Below, piece after piece: positions 14,049-20,105 of a stretch of 20,105 nucleotides of DNA. Source of the stretch: JBOFLG01 sp051657745 (GTDB lineage: Bacteria > Actinomycetota > Actinomycetes > Actinomycetales > Dermatophilaceae); NCBI GenBank assembly GCA_051657745.1, contig JBOFLG010000140.1, positions 1 to 20,105 of the forward strand. Direction: 5' to 3'. Made by a program: the position numbers and the translations under genes. Every line of letters begins with the position of its first letter. Positions within the stretch are counted from its first letter, which is position 1. The notes below the pieces were generated by a model. It searched no databases and was not told where the DNA came from. It saw only the letters and a list, made by a program, of their open reading frames with translations.

Positions 14049-15113
14049 ATGATGAAAGACGATGCTGCGGTCGAGGCGCTGCGGCAGATCTATGACTCGC
14101 GCGACCGGGCGTTCGCGGCGATCGCGGATGCCGACACCATCGACGCCGTCGATGGACTGCGCCGCGAGTTCCTCGGGAAGACCGGCGCCCTGCTGTTGAT
14201 CCGGCGCTCGCTTGGCTCGTTGCCACTCGACCACCGCAAGCGGGTCGGAGCCGCCTTGAACGAGGCGATCGAGCAGGTTACGGCCGCGTTCGACACTTGC
14301 GACGAGGAGTTGCTGGACGCTCGGACGGCGCTGGCCCGTCCGCTTGATGTGACGCTACCCGGGCTGCTACCCGCCGGCGGCGCGCTGCACCCCACCACTC
14401 AGCTTATGTACGACCTGAACGACGCGTTCGCGGCGCTGAACTTCTCGGTGTTCGAAGGGCCGGAGATCAGTTCGGAGTTGTACGAGTTCGACCACATGAA
14501 CTTTCCCCCCAAGCACCCGGCCCGGGAAAGCATGGACACCTTCTGGCTGAGCGGAACGACGCGCCGGACGGGTGGCGATCGGCTCTGCCTCCGCCCGCAC
14601 CTGACCGGGGCCAGCGTTCGCTACATGCAGGAGCATGGCGCACCCCTGCGCCTCGTGTACCCCGGCCGTGTTTACCGCAACGAGACCACCGACGCCCGGC
14701 ACGAACGCGCCTTCTATCAGTACGAGGTGCTGCTGATCGATGAGGACGTCCCCTTCACGGCCGGCAAGTTCCTCGTCGACACCATTCTGGACACCGTTTT
14801 CGGCCGGCCCGTGCCGACCCGGATGCGGACCGGGTTCTTTCCGTTCGTCGAGCCGGGCTTCGAGATCGACATGGAATGCCAGGTCTGCTTCGGCAGCGGG
14901 TGCCGCACCTGCCGTCAGGTGGGCTGGATCGAGCTGATGCCGGGCGGGAGCCCTCATCCGAACGTGCTGCGCGCCGGTGGTCTCGATCCGGATCGCTGGA
15001 CCGGCTTCTACGTCAACGTCGGACTGGATCGCCTGGTGATGATGCGATACGGGATCGACGACATCCGGCTGCTGCACAGCGCCGACCTCCGCTTCCTGAC
15101 CCAGTTCGCCTAG
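14049..15113 (+). CDS. pheS: Phenylalanyl-tRNA synthetase alpha subunit, divergent second-type
   Basis: This is a 354-residue class II synthetase alpha subunit. An N-terminal coiled-coil-like part (about 1-85) precedes the catalytic core. MDTFWL (W166), LVYPGRVYRNETTDARHERA (motif 2), FYQYE (Q224, E226), FFPFVEP and GLDRLVMMRYGIDDIR (motif 3) identify PheS. It carries a Cys4 knuckle, C277-x2-C280-x4-C285-x2-C288, followed by GWIELMPGG, not usual in actinobacteria. Pocket residues deviate from recalled E. coli PheS: THTSPVQ is PHLTGAS (H184 kept), FHQMEG is FYQYEV, and GFAFGMG is GFYVNVG, so the Ala294 position is Tyr321. I infer changed amino-acid or inhibitor binding. The ATG at 14049 has a weak RBS (GGAAAACGAG region), and a second ATG follows immediately. 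It is transcribed with pheT. Confidence 0.88.
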   Translation: MMKDDAAVEALRQIYDSRDRAFAAIADADTIDAVDGLRREFLGKTGALLLIRRSLGSLPLDHRKRVGAALNEAIEQVTAAFDTCDEELLDARTALARPLDVTLPGLLPAGGALHPTTQLMYDLNDAFAALNFSVFEGPEISSELYEFDHMNFPPKHPARESMDTFWLSGTTRRTGGDRLCLRPHLTGASVRYMQEHGAPLRLVYPGRVYRNETTDARHERAFYQYEVLLIDEDVPFTAGKFLVDTILDTVFGRPVPTRMRTGFFPFVEPGFEIDMECQVCFGSGCRTCRQVGWIELMPGGSPHPNVLRAGGLDPDRWTGFYVNVGLDRLVMMRYGIDDIRLLHSADLRFLTQFA

Positions 15114-15122
15114 GAGCCTACG

Positions 15123-17171
15123 GTGAAGATCTCGCTGGAGTGGATCTCCGACCACGTCACCCTGCCCGTTGACCGCACCCCCCGTCAGATCGCCCATGAT
15201 CTGACCCTGAAGACGGTCGAGGTGGAAGAGGTTGAGAACGTCGACGGGGACGTCGTTCTGGAGATTGACAACAAGTCGCTGACGAACCGGCCTGACCTGT
15301 GGGGCCACTACGGCATCGCCCGGGAGTTCGCCGCAATCTACGGCCTGCCACTGCATCCCTTGCCCGAGTTCACCCTGCCAGAGCCGAGCGGGGACCTGGT
15401 TGGCGAACTCGATCCCACCCTCTGCCGACGCTTCAGCCTGCTTGAATTCACCGCTGACAACACTCTTCCTACCCCCGGAACGGTCCGCCGCCGCCTCGAA
15501 CACATCGGTGAATCCACAGTCAATCTGCTAGTTGACCTGAGCAACTACGTGATGTTTGCCGTCGGTCAGCCGAATCACGTCTGGGATTCTGCCAAGATCC
15601 GGTTGCCGGTGGGGGCGACCTTCAGCGCCCAGCCGACCCGGCTAGCCCTAGTGGCGGGCGAGGACGTGGAGATCACCAGCCCGGTGCCGGTGATCGGCGA
15701 TGCCGTCGGCATCATCGGCCTGGCCGGCAGCCTGGGCGGGCAGCGATCGTCCGTATGCCCGGCCTCCACGCGGTTCCTACTGGAAACGGCGACCTTCAAC
15801 GCCCAGCCCGTTCGTCGCGCCTCCCAGCAGCTCGGGCTGCGCACGGAGGCCTCGGCTCGCTACGAGAAGGGGCTCGACACCCAGCGGGTGGATGCCTCGA
15901 TCGCGCTTTTCCTGACGCTTCTGCGTGAGGCGGACCCGGCCTCGCGGGCCCACCGGTTCCAGGATGTCGTCGGGCAGCCCACCCCGGTTCTCGACATCAC
16001 CGTGGAGCGGTCGTTCCTGGACCGACGGATCGGCATCACGCTCACGGACACCGAGATCACCCAGACGCTGACGGCACTGGGCTTCCAGACCGCCCTCACG
16101 GCCGACGCCGTGCAGGCGACAGTGCCTTCCTGGCGAGCGACCGGCGACGTCTCGCTGCCCCACGACGTCCTTGAGGAACTGGCGCGGATCCACGGCTACG
16201 ACCAGCTTCCCTCGGCACAGACGTCCATCGTGCTGGCCCCCGTTCGCTCACTGAAGAGCCAGCCGCTGGACCGCAGCATGAGAGAGGAACTCGCGCTGCG
16301 CGGTGGCCTGCAGGAGGTGGTGACCTACCCCTGGGTCCACGACGAGATGCTTGAGGTCGTGGGCCATCCGAAGGAGCGCACGATCCTCTTCGAGGGCGCC
16401 TCGTCCCCCGACCACAATGCGATGCGCCCGCTGCTGCTGCCGAACCTGCTGGAAGCGATCGAGTCGAATCTGCGGTATCGCAAGCAGTTCGGCATCTTCG
16501 AGTTGGGAACGGTGTTCCCGGAAGGCCCCTGGGAACCTGCGCCGACCGGTCGTGAGGAACTTCCCGAGATGCCGAAATCCCTTGCTCTGGCCCTGGTCGG
16601 CCCCGCCGGGGAAATGCTGTTCCGACAGGCAAAGGGCCATCTGGAGGCGCTCCGGCGGCGATGCTTCCTGGACGATCTGGCTCTTGAGGGCTCGACCGAG
16701 GCGCCGTGGGCCGAGCGGACGGCTCGCCTTGCCATCTCGGCTGGCGGTGTTCAGGTCGGCAGTCTCGGGTTGTTGCGGCCACAGATCCTGCGCAAGGCGG
16801 GCATCCAGGGGGTCATGGTGGCCTACGCCGAACTGGACCTGACCACACTCACGGCGAAAGCCTCCCGCGACAATGCCTTCGTGGCGATCCCCGATCTCCC
16901 CGGATCCGACTTCGACCTTTCGCTGATGGTCGACGATGACATCACCTGGGACCAGATCGCCGCCCGCGTTGTGACGGTGGACGACCTGATCGACTCGGTG
17001 TCATTCGTGGACGAGTACCGGGCCCCCGATCTGGCCGAATCGTCGCGGTCCATCACCTTCCGGGTGCGGTTGCAGCCACGCCTGTCGACGCTCACCCGGG
17101 ACGACATCTCTAGGGTCAGGAGTGAACTGATGCGCCGGATGGAACAGGAGTTCGGCGCCGCACTGCGCTGA
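15123..17171 (+). CDS. pheT: Phenylalanyl-tRNA synthetase beta subunit lacking the OB domain
   Basis: This 682-residue protein is about 110 residues shorter than the usual PheT. After MKISLEWISDHVTLPVDRTP it passes at once to VLEIDNKSLTNRPDLWGHYG (about 45-64). The EMAP-II/OB-like tRNA-binding domain, normally inserted around residues 40-150, is missing. The other domains are present in order: the B3/B4 editing domain (LVDLSNYVMFAVGQPNHVWD, GIIGLAGSLGG, GLRTEASARYEKGLD), B5 (LPHDVLEELARIHGYDQLPS), the catalytic-like core (EGASSPDHNAMRPLLLPNLL, FGIFELGTVFPEG) and the C-terminal ferredoxin-fold anticodon-binding domain (DLPGSDFDLSLMVDDDITWD to the end). The GTG start has AGGAG (15112-15116) at six bases, overlapping the pheS stop. 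This short form without the OB domain resembles PheT of some non-actinobacterial lineages. Confidence 0.9.
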   Translation: MKISLEWISDHVTLPVDRTPRQIAHDLTLKTVEVEEVENVDGDVVLEIDNKSLTNRPDLWGHYGIAREFAAIYGLPLHPLPEFTLPEPSGDLVGELDPTLCRRFSLLEFTADNTLPTPGTVRRRLEHIGESTVNLLVDLSNYVMFAVGQPNHVWDSAKIRLPVGATFSAQPTRLALVAGEDVEITSPVPVIGDAVGIIGLAGSLGGQRSSVCPASTRFLLETATFNAQPVRRASQQLGLRTEASARYEKGLDTQRVDASIALFLTLLREADPASRAHRFQDVVGQPTPVLDITVERSFLDRRIGITLTDTEITQTLTALGFQTALTADAVQATVPSWRATGDVSLPHDVLEELARIHGYDQLPSAQTSIVLAPVRSLKSQPLDRSMREELALRGGLQEVVTYPWVHDEMLEVVGHPKERTILFEGASSPDHNAMRPLLLPNLLEAIESNLRYRKQFGIFELGTVFPEGPWEPAPTGREELPEMPKSLALALVGPAGEMLFRQAKGHLEALRRRCFLDDLALEGSTEAPWAERTARLAISAGGVQVGSLGLLRPQILRKAGIQGVMVAYAELDLTTLTAKASRDNAFVAIPDLPGSDFDLSLMVDDDITWDQIAARVVTVDDLIDSVSFVDEYRAPDLAESSRSITFRVRLQPRLSTLTRDDISRVRSELMRRMEQEFGAALR

Positions 17172-17185
17172 GTCCAGCTGCTCAG
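17168..17185. terminator. Small hairpin between convergent pheT and oxygenase genes
   Basis: CTGAG (17168-17172) and CTCAG (17181-17185) pair around an eight-base loop. The two arms contain the stop codons of the two convergent genes (17169-17171 plus, 17184-17182 minus). The stem is short, so a role as bidirectional terminator is only possible. Confidence 0.25.
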
Positions 17186-17985
17186 TTGAGAACGGACGCC
17201 CGCAATCGGCCGTCACTGTCCGGGCGGACCTGGACCCAGGTCTGCACCGTGACCCGGACCCCTTGCGAGAACGGCAGGATTGCGTGCGGCCTGGTGGGGT
17301 CCCAGATCACCAGCGCTCCCGGTTCCGCGCGGAAGGTCACCTCGGGCGTCCCGGCCGGAATCTCGCCCGGCGCGAACAAATAGGAGCGCCCCGCCCGCCG
17401 GTAGTCGGCGTCGTACCGCCAAATTGTGGTCCCGCCACCGGTCCCCGGCATGCGCAGATAGACGTTGGCCGTGAGGCACTCCGTCCGCCCGGCATCGGCA
17501 TGCACGGACACGTCCGAACGTTCCATGATGCGGCCCACCCCAGCGAACTGCAGTACGCCCCGCCGGCGGGTCAGTCCCGCACCTCCGGGCAGGGCCTCGT
17601 CGAGTTCAAGGCGAAGCTTGTCGATCGGACCCAACGACGGCGCGACCACCTCCCGCTGCCAGCGGAGAGCCTCCACCACTTCGATCTCCAGAGCCGACGC
17701 GGAGGCGGTGGTGTCAATCGGACCCACCCGGTCGGTGTCGGTGTCGGTGAACTCCTCCGATGAGCCGGAGCGTTGCGACCAACGGGCCTGGTAGTTTGTG
17801 CGGTCCTGGTGCGCGAGGAAGGCTGCGGCCAGCCGGTCGGCCACCGGGGCGGCGATGAAACCAGGCCAGTAGAGTCCAGCCACGTCGCCGACCCGCACCG
17901 CCTCGATACCTTCCCTCGTAAGGTTCTCGACGGTAAGCAGAGGCCACGTGGTTCCGATTGGGTCAGGCTCGGCAGGGGCGCCCAT
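17182..17985 (-). CDS. 2-oxoglutarate/Fe(II)-dependent oxygenase
   Basis: This 267-residue enzyme has the double-stranded beta-helix iron site of the 2OG-Fe(II) (prolyl-4-hydroxylase-like) superfamily. SVHADAGRT holds H162 and D164, TANVYLRMPGTGGGTTIWRY is the jelly-roll strand region, GALVIWDPTRPHAILPF gives the distal H234, and R244 in GVRVTVQTWVQV would bind the 2OG carboxylate. The family hydroxylates, desaturates or cyclises small molecules and amino-acid residues. The ATG at 17985 is chosen because GGAG (minus strand, 17996-17993) sits seven bases before it and conservation starts there; the frame remains open upstream to 18309. It converges on pheT with a 10-bp gap and is the only cluster gene on the minus strand. 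It probably tailors the product, but it could also be a neighbour. Confidence 0.8.
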   Translation of the reverse strand: MGAPAEPDPIGTTWPLLTVENLTREGIEAVRVGDVAGLYWPGFIAAPVADRLAAAFLAHQDRTNYQARWSQRSGSSEEFTDTDTDRVGPIDTTASASALEIEVVEALRWQREVVAPSLGPIDKLRLELDEALPGGAGLTRRRGVLQFAGVGRIMERSDVSVHADAGRTECLTANVYLRMPGTGGGTTIWRYDADYRRAGRSYLFAPGEIPAGTPEVTFRAEPGALVIWDPTRPHAILPFSQGVRVTVQTWVQVRPDSDGRLRASVLN

Positions 17986-18105
17986 GAGTCGGCTCCAAGG
18001 TTGGGGACAGTGAACCAAATGATCCACGACCCACGTGATCGACTTCAACCGACCAGCGCGATGTCTCGCCTGGGGACTGTCTTGCTTCGGGTGTACTGAC
18101 GGTTT

Positions 18106-18201
18106 GGGGGGCTGCTCAAGGTGTTGACGAAGGAGGCGCTGGAGAAGAAGATCGCCGACCATCTGGGCGCCATGCCAAGCACGCCGGACAGATCCGGATG
18201 A
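18106..18201 (+). pseudogene. Remnant of an IS256-family (mutator) transposase
   Basis: The frame reads GGLLKVLTKEALEKKIADHL, then a G and about ten unrelated residues to a TGA at 18199-18201. IS256-family transposases carry a segment of the form GLL(K/Q)xLTKxxLExxLxxEMxxHLG near their N-terminus, which this matches by eye. An in-frame TGA lies two codons upstream, and the DDE domain is absent. I see no terminal inverted repeats. The match is short, so it is tentative. Confidence 0.4.
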
Positions 18202-18550
18202 CGGGGCCACACTGCTCCACGACTCGATCACCTCCGACGTCACGGCAGCGCCGACGCGGCGGCGAGGAGGCGTTGACGCTGTGCGCGCTGACCGGTTGAA
18301 TCCACCCACTCTGGCACGAGTCGAGACCGATCAGGACGTGACCCGACCGCACGTGGCCGGCGCCTTGTTGTGTCGTTTCCCGAGAAGCTCCCGCCAAGGT
18401 CATGGATGCCGGGCACGTCGCCTGACGACGCGTGACCCCCGCCCCGGCTCGACATCGACCACAGCCCGGCGGGCGTTACCGACGTGTCGAATCGGCACCT
18501 CACCCGACCTCGACGACCCGGCGTGGCTGGGTCTCTTCGCGGCGCCGGGC

Positions 18551-18556
18551 TAGCCT
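18551..18556 (+). promoter_or_regulatory. -10 box for the gene at 18564 (leaderless)
   Basis: TAGCCT is followed by exactly seven bases and then GTG. There is no Shine-Dalgarno, so a leaderless transcript starting at or next to the GTG is likely. Confidence 0.5.
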
Positions 18557-18563
18557 CGGGATC

Positions 18564-19709
18564 GTGACACTTGATGAAGCCCACTGTGCCGCTGTTGAAC
18601 TGGCCGGGAGCGTGAAGGCACGCCTGGTGGAGTTCGCCACCAGCCCACCCTTCGAGCGGTACCTGCGCCAGTTCGCCCGCGAGCTCGCTGAGGACCATCC
18701 CGACTCAGCGAGCCGTGGCGTGGCCGCAATCGAGAAGCTCCTGTTCGACTTCCGGTACGACGACGGCACGACGGTGGTGCACCGCTTCGTCCGTCGCTCG
18801 GACCTCAGCGAGGCGGAGCGGGAGATGGCCCGCAGGTTCGTCGACGGGGTGGAGGGTTTCTTCGAGGTGCTGGTCGAGGCCCCGGCGGGAGCCGAGGTCA
18901 TCTCCATCCGCTGTTGCGTGTCTGACCTGGAGCACCTGCTAGCGCCGACCGAGCCCGCCGGGATGCCGACGCTGCCGCCAGGATCGTTCCTCGCCGGGCG
19001 TCTGAACCCAGTCGCTGGCACCGAGCTGTGGACTCCGAGCGGCACGCTGAACGTCGTGCCCGCGTCGAACCGGAAGGCCGTCGCGGATGCCGTGATGCAG
19101 CTGGCGCTGCACGCTCCCTGGCTCACGCATCGCAATCCCGAGAAGCTCCACCAGGCCGCCGAGCACAGTGGCGCGACGCATGAGCGATTCGTCGCCCGAC
19201 ATGGCAGCGACCTGGCCCTGGTCGCGGGCCCAGAACTCGCGGAGGTCTATGCCGACGCGATCGTGCCGACGGATGGTCGCGACGCGACGGCGGTCGCGGC
19301 CGCTCGGGTGATCGCCCGCCGGACGATCGAAGACTCCGAGTTGGCTGACGCCGACCACGTGCTGGTGAACTGCCACCCGGTTGCCGGTTTCGGGTTCTAC
19401 CAGAACTTCGTGGGTGTGGCGCGGGCCTTGGAGTCCGGCCCACACGCCGACCCGGATGACGTGGACCTGTTGCGCGACTACCTGGACGACCCGGGTGTTC
19501 CTTCCTGGGTTCTGCGCCGGGTCGTCGCCAGTCGTCTCCCCGCCGCCGAGGTGGCCCTGGCCGGCGCTCTCGGCCGGCCCCACTTCAGCTGGGAACGGGA
19601 CGGTGAGCACCTGCTGGCCTCGCTCCCCGGCGACTCCGAGCCGACCCTGACCCTGGCGATGGTCCCGTCGATGTGTAGCGCGGCGACCCCGGCGCCCGGC
19701 GGGGCCTGA
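18564..19709 (+). CDS. Conserved-looking hypothetical protein, function unknown
   Basis: I do not recognise this 381-residue protein. It is soluble, rich in Ala, Glu, Asp and Arg, with no signal peptide or membrane segment. The N-terminal third has charged helices (FERYLRQFARELAEDHPDSA) followed by a strand-rich part (LLFDFRYDDGTTVVHRFVRR, EVISIRCCVSDLEHLL). The C-terminal part has ADHVLVNCHPVAGFGFYQNF and an ordinary helical end. Third-position GC bias over the full length and a strong leaderless promoter support it as a real gene. The frame is open further upstream to 18432, but that part lies before the -10 box and looks non-coding. It faces away from the cluster and is separated from it by transposase debris, so it is probably chromosomal backbone. 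Confidence 0.7.
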   Translation: MTLDEAHCAAVELAGSVKARLVEFATSPPFERYLRQFARELAEDHPDSASRGVAAIEKLLFDFRYDDGTTVVHRFVRRSDLSEAEREMARRFVDGVEGFFEVLVEAPAGAEVISIRCCVSDLEHLLAPTEPAGMPTLPPGSFLAGRLNPVAGTELWTPSGTLNVVPASNRKAVADAVMQLALHAPWLTHRNPEKLHQAAEHSGATHERFVARHGSDLALVAGPELAEVYADAIVPTDGRDATAVAAARVIARRTIEDSELADADHVLVNCHPVAGFGFYQNFVGVARALESGPHADPDDVDLLRDYLDDPGVPSWVLRRVVASRLPAAEVALAGALGRPHFSWERDGEHLLASLPGDSEPTLTLAMVPSMCSAATPAPGGA

Positions 19710-19726
19710 CGCCGCCCTCTGCGTCA
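19707..19726 (+). terminator. Hairpin overlapping the stop codon of the gene at 18564
   Basis: TGACGC (19707-19712) pairs perfectly with GCGTCA (19721-19726) around an eight-base loop. The stem contains the TGA stop. No T-tract follows. It is a possible non-canonical terminator. Confidence 0.35.
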
Positions 19727-19883
19727 TCCACCCTGATCAATTGGGAGACAACGGTTTGCCTCCGGACGTGAGTGGGTGGGTGCGGGAGCCGACCGTCTGG
19801 TTGGTCTGCTGACGGCTGGGCGTGGCGCACCCGTTGTGGCCGCAAGGTTTTCCCAAGGGTCGGTCGTCAGGGTGGGGCCCAAA

Positions 19884-19908
19884 CGTGGCGAGTGCCGTGC
19901 TCGCCACG
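19884..19908 (+). promoter_or_regulatory. Nine-bp inverted repeat just before the RBS of the gene at 19922
   Basis: CGTGGCGAG and CTCGCCACG form a perfect nine-base-pair stem with a seven-base loop. It ends two bases before the GGAGGGAA ribosome binding site. It could be a repressor operator or an RNA structure controlling translation. Confidence 0.45.
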
Positions 19909-19921
19909 GGAGGGAACGGTG

Positions 19922-20105
19922 ATGAACGAGCAACGCAGTGTCGGGAACAGCAACCGGTCATGGGGCCGGACCAGACGCGGGGTATTCCTGCGGATCGTGG
20001 TGGCGTTGGCGGTCCTGGTGGGCTCGCCGGGTCTCCTCGGTGCGACGGCGCAGGCAGCGCCCGTCGGTCAGGGCTTCAACCTGAACCGATCCGACCTGCG
20101 CTTCA
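19922..20105 (+). CDS. Secreted protein, probably haem-peroxidase-like (cut by window edge)
   Basis: Only the first 61 residues are visible. A basic N-region (RSWGRTRRG) is followed by a hydrophobic core (VFLRIVVALAVLVGSPGLLG, 21-40) and a signal-peptidase I site, ATAQA before APVGQ. The mature start GQGFNLNRSDLRF resembles the opening of secreted actinobacterial proteins with an animal-type haem peroxidase domain, in which an 'F.l...DL.fIL.QIkIAE' segment occurs. This is from memory and rests on few residues. The start ATG has GGAGGGAA (19911-19918) at a suitable distance. An RNA-capable inverted repeat precedes the RBS. The gene is unlikely to belong to the biosynthetic cluster. Confidence 0.6.
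   Translation, partial: MNEQRSVGNSNRSWGRTRRGVFLRIVVALAVLVGSPGLLGATAQAAPVGQGFNLNRSDLRF

Larger units (their letters stand above)
17986..18563. other. Gene-poor stretch with transposase debris
   Basis: No intact gene is convincing in these 578 bases on either strand. The longer open frames have arginine/serine-rich, low-complexity translations and no domain pattern. The only recognisable item is the transposase-like fragment at 18106-18201. The stretch probably marks decayed insertion DNA at the right edge of the cluster. Confidence 0.5.

Noticed and set aside
13937..14095. 52-codon plus-strand frame in the pheS leader
   Set aside because: It has no RBS or -10 box and runs into pheS in another frame.
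14367..15503. 378-codon minus-strand open frame
   Set aside because: It is a shadow of pheS/pheT; both plus-strand proteins are unmistakable.
18432..18563. Upstream extension of the hypothetical protein at 18564
   Set aside because: The -10 box TAGCCT lies inside it and the translation is low-complexity.
1164..20105. Integrated element bounded by tRNA direct repeats
   Set aside because: No second copy of the tRNA 3' end and no integrase gene were seen in the window.

Overview
The window is high-GC, densely coded DNA with GTG starts, TAnnnT -10 boxes placed 6-7 nt before start codons (leaderless style) and strong RBSs on other genes. This points to an actinobacterium; I cannot name the genus. 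The flanks look like ordinary chromosome: an AI-2E-family permease (1-1097, minus, cut by the window edge), a tRNA-Ala(CGC) gene with a long terminator hairpin (1164-1281), and an HD-domain protein (1534-2088, minus). On the right are an unrecognised conserved-looking protein (18564-19709) and the start of a secreted, probably haem-peroxidase-like protein (19922 to the edge).

The centre (2574-17985) looks like a small natural-product gene cluster. Ten plus-strand genes from 2574 to 13829 are joined by overlapping stop/start codons or a 2-nt gap, so they are almost certainly one translationally coupled operon. In order they encode a group II PLP decarboxylase, a GT2 glycosyltransferase, a zinc-type MDR dehydrogenase, a class I SAM methyltransferase, a SerC-like aminotransferase, an extended SDR epimerase/dehydratase, a B12-type radical SAM enzyme, a DegT/StrS sugar aminotransferase and two GT-B glycosyltransferases. 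Dehydrogenase plus DegT transaminase, SDR, methyltransferases and three glycosyltransferases is the tool-kit of an amino-sugar or aminocyclitol glycoside. The SerC-like enzyme and the decarboxylase suggest an amino-acid-derived part.

Directly after the operon, behind a leader with a possible 17-codon leaderless peptide and mutually exclusive RNA helices, lies a complete pheS-pheT pair. It is not of ordinary actinobacterial type. PheS has a four-cysteine knuckle, and the residues that normally line the phenylalanine pocket are changed (the A-F-G of motif 3 reads Y-V-N; the T-H-T-S-P loop reads P-H-L-T-G). PheT lacks the N-terminal tRNA-binding OB domain. A 2OG-Fe(II) oxygenase gene converges on pheT with a 10-bp gap. 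The most economical reading is that the cluster makes an inhibitor of phenylalanyl-tRNA synthetase and carries a resistant second enzyme. A biosynthetic role for the PheRS is the main alternative.

Boundary signs are a decayed tandem GntR regulator (2063-2550, two frameshifts and a stop) just upstream of the operon, and a short IS256-like transposase remnant (18106-18201) beyond the oxygenase. No CRISPR array, rRNA, T-box or complete mobile element is visible.
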